64,000 nt of DNA from Bacteroidota bacterium (lineage in GTDB: Bacteria; Bacteroidota; Bacteroidia; AKYH767-A; OLB10): NCBI GenBank assembly GCA_016713925.1, contig JADJOH010000002.1, positions 744,001-808,000 on the forward strand, in the 5' to 3' direction. Below the pieces are notes generated by a model. That model saw only the letters and a program-made list of their open reading frames with translations, did no database searches and was not told the origin of the DNA. The position numbers and the translations under genes are program-made. Position 1 is the stretch's first letter. Every line of letters begins with the position of its first letter. This document shows, one piece after another, positions 26,063-34,900 of the stretch.

Positions 26063-27469
26063 TTATTCCGGCAGGTCTCCAACCATATCCAGCGGGTTGA
26101 CCCATTCGTCGAATTGTTCGGCGGTGAGGTAACCGAGTTTTATGGCGGTTTCTTTTAATGTTCCTCCGTCACGGTGGGCGGTTTGTGCGATTTCCGCTGC
26201 TTTATAATAACCGATATGTGTATTGAGTGCCGTTACCAGCATCAATGAATTGTGAAGGTTACGATCAATGTTTTCCTTTATCGGTGCAATACCCACAGCA
26301 CATTTATCATTGAAGGAAACACAAACATCTCCAATCAATCGTGCGGAATGCAGGAAATTATAAATCATCACCGGCTTGAAGACATTCAATTCAAAGTGTC
26401 CTGTTGCACCACCGATATTGATCGCAACATCATTGCCCAATACCTGTGCAGCCACCATAGTCATTGCCTCGCATTGTGTGGGATTTACTTTACCGGGCAT
26501 GATGGATGATCCCGGCTCATTGTCGGGAATAAAGAGTTCACCAATGCCACAACGCGGACCGGAAGCCAGGAGACGAATATCATTCCCGATTTTCATCATA
26601 CTAACGGCTACTGTTTTTAAAGCACCATGCGCTTCCACTATGGCATCGTGTGCTGCCAATGCTTCGAACTTATTTTCCGCCGTGATGAAAGGTAAACCCG
26701 TCAGCTTGGCAATATTCATTGCCACATTCTCTGAATATCCTTTCGGTGTATTGATTCCGGTACCGACTGCTGTTCCACCCAATGCCAATTCGGCCAGATG
26801 AGGCAAGGTATGATTGATAGCACGTAAACCATGATCAAGTTGAGATACGTATCCGCTGATTTCCTGTCCGAGAGTGAGCGGTGTGGCATCCATCAGATGA
26901 GTACGGCCAATTTTCACCACGTGCATAAACTCCTTCGCCTTTGCCGCTAAGGTGTCCCGTAATTTTCGGATACCCGGTATCGTTACCTCCACCAATGCTT
27001 TGTATGCGGCAATGTGCATAGCGGTAGGAAAAGTATCATTGGAAGATTGGGACTTATTGACATCATCATTCGGATGAACTGCTTTCTTTTCATCGAGCAG
27101 ACTTCCACCATTTACCACATGCGCACGATAGGCGATGACTTCATTTACATTCATATTGCTCTGCGTGCCCGAACCGGTTTGCCAGACTACCAAGGGAAAC
27201 TGATCGTCGAGTTTTCCCTCGAGGATTTCATCGCAGATGCGTCCGATGAGCTCACATTTCTCCTGCGGCAATACACCGGCTTCCCTATTGGTGATAGCAG
27301 CAGCCTTCTTCAGATAAGCGAAGGCCCGGATAATTTCTTTGGGCATCTTGTTGATGTCCTGAGCGATTTTAAAATTCTCAATAGAGCGCTGTGTTTGCGC
27401 GCCCCAATATACGTTGGCCGGCACCTGCACCGTACCCATCGTATCCTTTTCAATTCTGTAGTCTGACAT
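26063..27469 (-). CDS. fumC: Class II fumarate hydratase
   Basis: The 468-aa enzyme carries the fumarase/aspartase signature GSSIMPGKVNPTQCE near residues 315-330, the N-terminal SNDTFPTAMHIAAY and GRTHLMDATPLTLGQE catalytic segments, and full family length. It is the iron-independent fumarase that interconverts fumarate and malate in the TCA cycle, in the cytoplasm. Aspartate ammonia-lyase is the main alternative, but SGSGTQSNMN-type and HPNDDVNKSQSSND segments fit fumarase. It lies downstream of the GxxExxY cassette on the same strand. Confidence 0.95.
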   Translation of the reverse strand: MSDYRIEKDTMGTVQVPANVYWGAQTQRSIENFKIAQDINKMPKEIIRAFAYLKKAAAITNREAGVLPQEKCELIGRICDEILEGKLDDQFPLVVWQTGSGTQSNMNVNEVIAYRAHVVNGGSLLDEKKAVHPNDDVNKSQSSNDTFPTAMHIAAYKALVEVTIPGIRKLRDTLAAKAKEFMHVVKIGRTHLMDATPLTLGQEISGYVSQLDHGLRAINHTLPHLAELALGGTAVGTGINTPKGYSENVAMNIAKLTGLPFITAENKFEALAAHDAIVEAHGALKTVAVSMMKIGNDIRLLASGPRCGIGELFIPDNEPGSSIMPGKVNPTQCEAMTMVAAQVLGNDVAINIGGATGHFELNVFKPVMIYNFLHSARLIGDVCVSFNDKCAVGIAPIKENIDRNLHNSLMLVTALNTHIGYYKAAEIAQTAHRDGGTLKETAIKLGYLTAEQFDEWVNPLDMVGDLPE

Positions 27470-27482
27470 AATATTCTTCGGG

Positions 27483-27985
27483 GGTTACCACTAAGGCACA
27501 AAGGTCACTTAGGACACTAAGGCCAACTTATTTATTTTGGGAGTTTTGCAAATTCTTCAGTTACTAATTGGACAAGAACCTTTGTTATATTATCAGTATG
27601 AAAATTGATAAGAAGTCCTTTGGGTTTCTGTGTTAATTTAAGATAGGAAAGCAACTGTGCTTTAAATACAGGATGTATTGTTTCTGTTGCTTTAATTTCA
27701 ACGACAATCAAATGCTCTACTAATAAATCCAACTCAAGTACTTGCCCCAGGTCCTTTCCTTTATAACTTACCGGCACGCGCACTTTGGACCAAACTTCCA
27801 ACCCTCTTGATTCAAGCTCATCAAAGAGGCACTGATGATAAATTGACTCCAATAAACCGGGACCTAATTCCGAATGTACTTCAATTGCACAAGCCACAAT
27901 CTTATATGAAAGATCATTAATATACTTTTGAGTAATCATCTTAGTGCTCTTAGTGCTCTTAGTGTCCTAAGTGTCTTAGTGGTTA
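27483..27985. repeat. Inverted-repeat pair framing the GxxExxY gene
   Basis: Left end 27483-27522 and right end 27941-27985 share, in inverse orientation, ACCACTAAG and the exact 16-mer CACTTAGGACACTAAG (27506-27521 against 27958-27973). The whole 503-bp unit contains exactly one gene and fills the gap between the prfB stop codon and the fumC start codon, so it looks like a small inserted cassette. Confidence 0.7.
27532..27939 (-). CDS. GxxExxY family protein (PD-(D/E)XK nuclease-like)
   Basis: The 135-aa protein has the family-defining GLLESIY (residues about 27-33, in HSELGPGLLESIY). It also has the nuclease-like ELDLLVEHLIVVEIKA segment (Asp ... Glu-x-Lys) and a conserved LLSYLKLTQKPKGLLINF tail. 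The family is widespread and often multicopy in Bacteroidota, Planctomycetota and cyanobacteria, with no established role. The fold resembles restriction-type endonucleases. The gene is framed by inverted repeats and sits tightly between two housekeeping genes, suggesting mobility. Function is unknown; nuclease activity is inferred from the motif. Confidence 0.9.
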   Translation of the reverse strand: MITQKYINDLSYKIVACAIEVHSELGPGLLESIYHQCLFDELESRGLEVWSKVRVPVSYKGKDLGQVLELDLLVEHLIVVEIKATETIHPVFKAQLLSYLKLTQKPKGLLINFHTDNITKVLVQLVTEEFAKLPK

Positions 27986-27987
27986 TT

Positions 27988-29089
27988 TTACGCGATTTCC
28001 TTCGGTTCACCGGCGTATTCCATGAGATACGCTTTTATGAATTCGTCGATTTCACCGTCGAGGACGGCCTGGGTATCGGAGGTTTCGTAGTCGGTGCGGT
28101 TATCCTTTACCAATTTATAGGGATGCAGGACATAACTACTGATCTGGCTACCCCACTCTATTTTCTTTTTATTGCTTTCTGTTACTGCTTTCGCTTCGTT
28201 ACGTTTCCTGATCTCTAACTCGTAAAGTTGCGACTTCAGCATTTTCATTGCTCTGTCTTTGTTGCCACCCTGCGTCCGCTCTACCTGACAAACCACCACG
28301 ATTCCGGTCGGATGATGCGTAAGCTGCACTTTGGTTTCTACTTTATTTACATTCTGACCACCGGCCCCTCCAGAGCGGGAGGTTTGGATACTGATATCCG
28401 CATCCTTGATTTCAATATTGATGTCATCATCAATCATAGGATACGCATACACCGATGCAAAAGATGTATGGCGGCGAGCGTTAGAATCAAAGGGAGAAAT
28501 GCGAACGAGACGATGAACGCCATTTTCACTTTTAAGATATCCAAAAGCATAATCCCCTTCGATTTCATACGTTGCAGATTTTATTCCCGCACCATCGCCA
28601 TCCTGATAATCAATCTCGGTTACTTTATAACCATGACGTTCTGCCCAGCGTAAATACATTCTCAACAGCATGGAGGCCCAATCCTGACTTTCGGTTCCAC
28701 CGGCACCTGAATTAATCGTCAACACTGCACTGAGACGATCTTCCTCGCCACTCAGCATATTTTTAAATTCGAGATCTTCGATCACCTTGACGGTTTCGGC
28801 ATACTGGCTATCCACTTCCTGCTCGGTCGCTTCACCGGCTTTCTGGAATTCAAAAAGAACGGAAAGGTCGTCCAGTGTGCTTTTGACTTTGAGAAAAGCG
28901 TTGGTCCAGTCCTTCTTAAGGTTGATTTTTTTAAGAATCTGTTCTGCTCTTTTCGGGTCATCCCAAAAATCGGGAGCATGTGTAAGCTGTTCTTCCTGAG
29001 CTATTTGCTGTAGTCGGTTATCGACGTCAAAGATGCCTCCTCAGAGCATCGACACGTTCGGAAAGTTCTTTTAATTGCTCTATAATCAT
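27988..29089 (-). CDS. prfB: Peptide chain release factor 2 (programmed +1 frameshift)
   Basis: RF2 ends translation at UGA and UAA. The ATG at 29089 opens a 20-codon frame that ends in CTT-TGA-C; a +1 shift there joins it to the long frame, giving a 366-aa protein. The long frame has the specificity tripeptide SPF (VRISPFDSNARR) and the peptidyl-hydrolysis motif GGQ (SGGAGGQNVNKVE). The shift is natural autoregulation, because scarce RF2 slows reading of the internal UGA. It is followed directly by the GxxExxY cassette. The gene should be annotated as one protein, not as a shortened ORF starting at 28815. Confidence 0.96.
29027..29041 (-). promoter_or_regulatory. prfB programmed frameshift site
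   Basis: On the minus strand the Shine-Dalgarno-like AGGAGG lies three bases before CTT, followed by TGA and C. This is the canonical RF2 +1 frameshift signal, here with CAT in the spacer. The CTT slippery codon and in-frame TGA are at 29032-29027. Confidence 0.93.
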
Positions 29090-29192
29090 AATGGCACAAA
29101 GATACTAAAAAGGGAAAGAGATCGGGTAAGCACCTCCCACATCCCAACAAACTCCAATGATGACATCGGGATCAATTCATTCTCCACCCATC

Positions 29193-29250
29193 AAAAAAAT
29201 CCGCGCCCATCCTAAAAAATCCGCGTATCCCGTTTACGGGATCAGCGTTC
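29193..29250. repeat. AAATCCGCG / ATCAGCG repeat words with a small palindrome
   Basis: Two AAAATCCGCG words and an ATCAGCG word around the short palindrome ATCCCG-TTTA-CGGGAT (29226-29241) lie in the 190-bp gap between prfB and recX. The same words occur at 18887-18920 and near 24100. No gene is visible here. Confidence 0.55.
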
Positions 29251-29279
29251 CCCTATAAATTTTGACGCCCCAATATATG

Positions 29280-29756
29280 CTATTCCCTAAGGTAATCCCA
29301 GACGATGTCGGATTCGAAGCCGCGGGAGATGGCATACTGCGCAATTTTATGCTTGCGTTTCAGCGGATGCTTTTCCTTCTCTTCCCTGCTCCGCTTAGCA
29401 ATGACTTTTTCAAGTTGTTTCGTATAGTCGGTAGCGTTAATAACGGACAGGGCTTTACGAATACAGTATTCAGAAACTTTTTTTTGCTTTAGCGCTAATT
29501 TTATCTTTACTTTTCCCCATCCCAGCTGACGAAATTTTCCACCGGCGAAAGTGATCGCGAAACGTTCTTCATTGAGAAAATTCTCTAAAATGAGACGCGA
29601 TATGAGCAGCTCAACATCTTTACTATGCAATCCATAATCATAAAGTTTATCCCGTACATCCTGTTGACTTCGCTCCTGAAATGCACACCATTTACAGATC
29701 TTCTGCCAGGCCATTTCCGCAGTATAGATTTTCTTATGGGCTTGTACTTCATCCAT
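29280..29756 (-). CDS. recX: Regulatory protein RecX
   Basis: The 158-aa protein has the RecX three-helix repeats: CAFQERSQQDVRDKLYDYGL, then ISRLILENFLNEERFAITFAGGKFRQLGWGKVKIKLAL, and a C-terminal repeat. RecX binds RecA filaments and limits recombination and SOS activity. The start at 29756, one base after the stop of the upstream ABC gene, gives a normal family length; an earlier ATG at 29831 would only add residues that overlap that gene. The junction implies translational coupling. recA is not in the window. Confidence 0.88.
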   Translation of the reverse strand: MDEVQAHKKIYTAEMAWQKICKWCAFQERSQQDVRDKLYDYGLHSKDVELLISRLILENFLNEERFAITFAGGKFRQLGWGKVKIKLALKQKKVSEYCIRKALSVINATDYTKQLEKVIAKRSREEKEKHPLKRKHKIAQYAISRGFESDIVWDYLRE

Positions 29757-29757
29757 G

Positions 29758-31515
29758 TCAATGCGGAATGGCTTCGATGAGTTTGCGGGTATAGTCGGAT
29801 TTGGGATGAAGATAGACTTCATCTGCATCACCCAATTCTTCGATACGTCCTTTGTTCATCACCATGATACGATCACTCATAAAACGTACAACAGACAGGT
29901 CATGTGAAATAAAAATATACGTTAAGCCCTGCTCTTCCTTCAGTTCATTCAACAAGTTTAACACCTGCGCCTGTACGGAGACATCCAGGGCTGAAACAGA
30001 CTCATCGCATATCACGAACTCCGGATTCAGCGACAAGGCGCGCGCGATACAGATCCGTTGACGTTGTCCACCGGAAAATTGATGCGGGTATCGAAAATAA
30101 TGTTCCTCTTTTAGTCCCACTTTTTTCAACAACTGCATCACCATCTCCTTTCGTTCCTTGTCGTCTTTGTAGAGTCCGTGCACATACATGGGCTCACGAA
30201 TAGCAGCGCCGGCGGTGAGGCGGGGATTGAGCGAAGAATAGGGATCCTGAAAAATGAGTTGCATTTGTTTGCGAAATGCTCTCAGTTTCGTTTTTTCAAA
30301 AGAACGGATATCATCACCACGGTAAAGAATACTTCCACCGGTGGGTTCAATGAGACGCAGAATACTTCTACCCAATGTGGTTTTACCACAACCTGATTCG
30401 CCTACCAGTCCGAGGGTTTCGCCGGGAAACACCTCAAAACTTACGGTATCTACGGCTTTCACCTCGCCCCTCGGCTTTCCAAAGAAGCTTTTCTTCAAAG
30501 GGAAATAGGTTTGCAATTGCTGAACACTCAATAAGGGTGTAGTACTTTTCTGCTCCTGTACTTTTTTGGGGGCCGAAGCTTCATTCACCTTCAGTTGCGC
30601 AATGATCTCTTCAATACTCCTTCCGGTCTCCGAATAGTTTCCGCTATCATCTGCCACCATAAAATCACTGATAACGGGCAACCGTTTTAATCCGGTATTG
30701 TTTGCAGGTCTACAGGCCAGCAATCCTTTGGTATAGGGATGTTTCGGGTGATGGAAGATACTCTTCACATCCGTTTTCTCTACCGACTTTCCTTTATACA
30801 TTACCACCACCTCATTGGCAATTCGGGAAATCACCCCAAGGTCATGGGTAATAAAGATCATTCCCATTCCGGTTTCTTCCTGCAGTTCTTTCAGGAGATC
30901 AAGAATCGTAGCCTGAACGGTTACATCGAGAGCAGTAGTAGGTTCATCAGCGATGAGGATACGCGGCTGACAGGAAATCGCCATGGCAATCATGACGCGC
31001 TGCTTTTGGCCACCGGAGATCTGATGCGGATAGGCATCGAACATTTCTGCCGGCCTTGGGAGCTTCACTTTTTCGAAGAGATGAATAGTTTCTTCTCTTG
31101 CCGCACGACCGGATAAATTTTTATGAAGTTTTAAAGCTTCCGCCACCTGATGCCCGCAGGTAAAGACCGGATTTAACGAAGTCATCGGTTCCTGAAAAAT
31201 CATAGCGATATCATTGCCACGGAATTTCCTGATTTCCTTTTGAGACAAGCTCAGGAGATCAACAGTACCATGATTTTTGGTTTGAATACGAGCCGTCCCG
31301 CTTTCAATTCTACCGGCAGGTTGAGCAATAAGCTGCATTAAAGATAAAGAGGTCACCGACTTACCGGATCCCGACTCCCCGACGATTCCCAAGGTTTCAC
31401 CCGGAAGTATACGGAAGGAAACATTATCAACGGCTTTAAAAAAATGTTCACCTGTGCCGAAGGAGACAGATAAGTTATCCACCTCAAGCAAAGGTAGATT
31501 GAGTTTTTCGGGCAT
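29758..31515 (-). CDS. Oligopeptide/dipeptide ABC transporter, two ATPase domains in one chain
   Basis: This 585-aa protein fuses a DppD-like and a DppF-like ATPase. Domain 1 has Walker A GESGSGKS, signature ISGGQKQRV and Walker B ILIADEPTTALD. Domain 2 has GESGCGKTT, FSGGQRQRI and FVICDESVSALD. Both are followed by the oligopeptide-ABC C-terminal extensions (HPKHPYTKGLLACRP; HPKSDYTRKLIEAIPH). Such fused proteins energise uptake of peptides, as in GsiA or YejF. No permease or binding-protein gene is next to it, so the partners are elsewhere. It is followed immediately by recX. Activity is well supported by intact motifs; the substrate is inferred. Confidence 0.92.
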   Translation of the reverse strand: MPEKLNLPLLEVDNLSVSFGTGEHFFKAVDNVSFRILPGETLGIVGESGSGKSVTSLSLMQLIAQPAGRIESGTARIQTKNHGTVDLLSLSQKEIRKFRGNDIAMIFQEPMTSLNPVFTCGHQVAEALKLHKNLSGRAAREETIHLFEKVKLPRPAEMFDAYPHQISGGQKQRVMIAMAISCQPRILIADEPTTALDVTVQATILDLLKELQEETGMGMIFITHDLGVISRIANEVVVMYKGKSVEKTDVKSIFHHPKHPYTKGLLACRPANNTGLKRLPVISDFMVADDSGNYSETGRSIEEIIAQLKVNEASAPKKVQEQKSTTPLLSVQQLQTYFPLKKSFFGKPRGEVKAVDTVSFEVFPGETLGLVGESGCGKTTLGRSILRLIEPTGGSILYRGDDIRSFEKTKLRAFRKQMQLIFQDPYSSLNPRLTAGAAIREPMYVHGLYKDDKERKEMVMQLLKKVGLKEEHYFRYPHQFSGGQRQRICIARALSLNPEFVICDESVSALDVSVQAQVLNLLNELKEEQGLTYIFISHDLSVVRFMSDRIMVMNKGRIEELGDADEVYLHPKSDYTRKLIEAIPH

Positions 31516-31840
31516 GGCGTAAAAATAGTGGAATACGAAATACGGAGTATGAAATACGAAATATTACGAAATACGAAATACGAAATACGAAATATTACGA
31601 AAATACGAAATACGATAATACGAAATTTTACAGATATACGAAATACGAAATACGAAATTTTACAGATATACGAAACGCGAATTTTACGAAAAAGGGGTTG
31701 AGACTTCTTAATGCAGTCGCTACCGGATACTGTCACCGCTTTCGAGAGCTTGATCCCGGAGGCGCACAAGGGTGCTCGGGGTGACATCCTATAGCAGTCG
31801 CGACAGGACACAGTTGCCGCGTTCGGGAGTTAGTCAAAAG
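31516..31840. repeat. Intergenic TACGAAA repeat tract and a diverged 39-bp direct repeat
   Basis: No gene. At 31529-31690 TACGAAA words recur at irregular spacing, as at 23921-24060. Further on, two diverged copies of a block starting GCAGTCGC lie at about 31714-31752 and 31793-31831, differing at roughly one base in four. The reading frame across this area on the minus strand is repeat-derived and not supported as a gene. Confidence 0.65.
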
Positions 31841-31875
31841 ACGGCGCCCCGATCCAGAGTGGATCGGGGCGCCGT
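31841..31875 (-). terminator. Strong Rho-independent terminator after the giant T9SS gene
   Basis: Perfect 15-bp stem (arms 31841-31855 and 31861-31875, core GGCGCCCCGATCC) with a 5-nt loop, followed on the minus strand by a CTTTTG tract. It stops transcription of the 5.7-kb gene that ends at 31911. The plus side also has a short T run, so it may work both ways. Confidence 0.85.
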
Positions 31876-31910
31876 TTTAATTATTATCGGGTTAATAACC
31901 TCAGAGGAGA

Positions 31911-34900
31911 TTATTCAACTACGATACGGATTTTCTGTACTGTATCATTGGTGCGGAACTGCATAGTGTAGATTCCGGCAGCCATTCCTTTTACAGAGAA
32001 TTCCAATTTGTTAGCACCTTCGTCAGCGTTGCGGTTCTCATTAAGAACTACGCGACCGGCAGCATCCATCATAGTAACAAGAACATCTTGATTCTTATCG
32101 CTATTGAAGCTTACATTCAGAAGATCACTTACAGGATTTGGATAAGCTGAGATATTCATTGCAGCTGCATCACCAATACGTGGGCACAGTGTAATGCTGA
32201 TTCCATTGAGGCTGCGAATCGGACCTGTTCCACATGCATTAGATGCACGAACAGAGATCGATAAGCTACCGGCAGGATTAGCACCGGCTTTCACAACGAT
32301 ATCTTTAGTACCCTGACCGGAAAGGATAATAAATCCGGAAGGAACAGTCCAGGTGTAAGTTGCAGCACCGGCTACAGTAGCAACACCGTAGTTATAATTC
32401 TGATTAGCACATAACGCTGTAGGACCAGTGATCGGCGAAGCCTGACCAGGAGCACCCAATACTGTAAGTGCACGAGCTGCACCGTTACCACAACCATTCT
32501 GAGCAATAACAGTCATTGAGCCACCGCCATAAGAACCGCTGAAGTCAACAGTAATTGAAGCAGTACCCTGACCACTCATGATAGTAGCACCTGATGGAAC
32601 ATTCCACAAGTAACTGAGAGCACCTACAACCGGATTAGCAGAATATGCTACACCTGTTGCACCGCAAACTCCTGTAGACTGACCACTGATTGCAGTTGAA
32701 GCAGGAAGGATGTTGAGGCTGATGTTACGAGTACGTGCAGGAGAAGATCCGCAAGCATTGGTTGCAATTACGCTGATAGGACCACCTGTAAATCCGGCAC
32801 TGTATTGTACCTGAATTACGTTGGTGTTTTGACCACTTACAACTGATGCACCGGCAGGAACTGACCATACATAGTTATCAGCACGAGCTACAAGAGCTAC
32901 AGAGTAAGTAATAGTTTCGCCGGGACAAGCCTTAGCAGAACCGGAGATAGAAGGAGGTGTTACAGGAGTAGTTAACTGAACAGAGATACCCAAACAACTT
33001 GGAGTTCCGCTACCACAGCTATTGCTATTGTTAGCAGTTACACAAACCTGACCAACAACTCCATTGTGGATATTGCTGAACGGCCAGGTAACAGTGATGC
33101 TGGTAGTACCTTGTCCGAAGAGAAGAGTAGTACCTGCAGGAACTGACCAGGTATAAGAAGTAGCACCGGGAACTGCAGCAACACTATACGTTACAGTTTG
33201 GTTGAAAGGATTACACAATGCAGCAGGGCCAGAGATAGCACCCGGTGATGGTGGAAGATCCTGAATAGTTACTGTAATGAAGCTGGAAGCCGGAGTACAG
33301 TTGGTTGGAGCATCAGTAGTTAATGTTAATACAACAGAACCGGCTAAGATATCAGCAGGACCCGGAGTATAGGTAGCATTCAATACAGTAGCACTTGGTG
33401 AGAATGAACCATCACCTGCAGTTGACCATGTACCATTAGTAGCTCCACCACCGATAGAACCGTTTAAGGTAGTTGATTGACCTGCACAGATAGTTACATC
33501 TGAACCGGCGTTAGCAGTTGGAGGATTCACACAACCACAACCTTCGTCAATGTTTCCGTCGCAGTTATCATCGATCAGGTTAGCACAGATCTCAGTAGCA
33601 CCGGGATTAACGGCACCATTGTTATCGTCGCAATCAAGAGCATTCAATACATAACCACCGGGAGTAATCGCTACACAAGTAGTGATGCTTGAAGAAGCAT
33701 TACCATAAGTGTCACCGTCTGCATCAGCATAATATGTGAAAGTTGGTAAACCATCATCAGTTAAACCGTTACAATCATCATCGATGTTGTTACATAATTC
33801 AGCAGCACCGGGGTTGATAGCACCATTGGTATCATCACAATCACCGTTGTTACTTACATAACCAACAGGAGCAGAGCAACCGTTAGCAGTTACTGCAGGG
33901 TCACCATAAGTGTCACCGTCAGCATCAGCATAGTAAGTGTTCACAACACCTTCGTCAGTTAAACCATCGCAATCATTATCAACAAGATCACATACTTCAG
34001 TAGCACCGGGATTGACAGCAGCGTTTCCGTCGTTACAATCTGTGTTATCAGAAACATATCCTAAAGGAGCAGAACATGCAGCAATCGGAGCATTTAAATC
34101 ACCATAGTTATCACCATCAGCATCAGCATAGAAAGTAGACTGAACACCTTCGTCGGTTAAACCATCGCAATCGTTATCAACAAGGTCACAAACTTCAGTA
34201 GCACCAGGATTGATAGCACCGTTTCCGTCGTTACAATCTGTATTATCTAAAACATAACCAACAGGCTGAGCACAAGCTACAGTTGGAAGTGAACCGGCAT
34301 CTCCATAAGAGTCATTGTCAGCATCAACATAGTAGTTAGAGAAAGTCAAACCTTCGTCAGTTTGTCCGTCGCAATCATCATCAATACTGTTACAAACCTC
34401 AGTAGCACCCGGATTGATAGCACCATTGGTGTCATCACAATCAGTTGCATCAGCAACATAACCTACAGGAGCAACACAAGCCTGAACTGAAACCAATGCA
34501 TTACCATAAGAATCACCGTCAGCATCAGCATAGAATGTAGAAGTTACACCTTCGTCAGTTGAACCGTCGCAATCATCATCGATGGAGTTACAAACTTCAA
34601 GAGCACCGGGATTAACCGCGCCATTGGTATCGTCACAATCTGTGTTATTCAATACATAACCTACTGGCTGAGCGCAATTGCTTTGAGATACTGCAGGGTT
34701 ACCATAAGTATCACCGTCAGCATCCTGGTACCATGTAGATACAACTACGCCTTCGTCAGTTTGACCATCGCAATCATCATCTATACCATTACACTGCTCA
34801 GGAGCACCAGGGAAAATAGCGTTTGAACCATCGTTACAGTCAGTATTGTTAGTTACAGAACCGAAGATGGGGTTACAAGAAGAAACTCCTGTAGCTGTTG

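Noticed and set aside
28815..29089. prfB treated as a broken gene
   Set aside because: The interruption is the known programmed frameshift signal of RF2.
31353..31811. 152-aa minus-strand reading frame
   Set aside because: It overlaps the 5' end of the ABC transporter gene and runs through the TACGAAA tract, giving a low-complexity protein.
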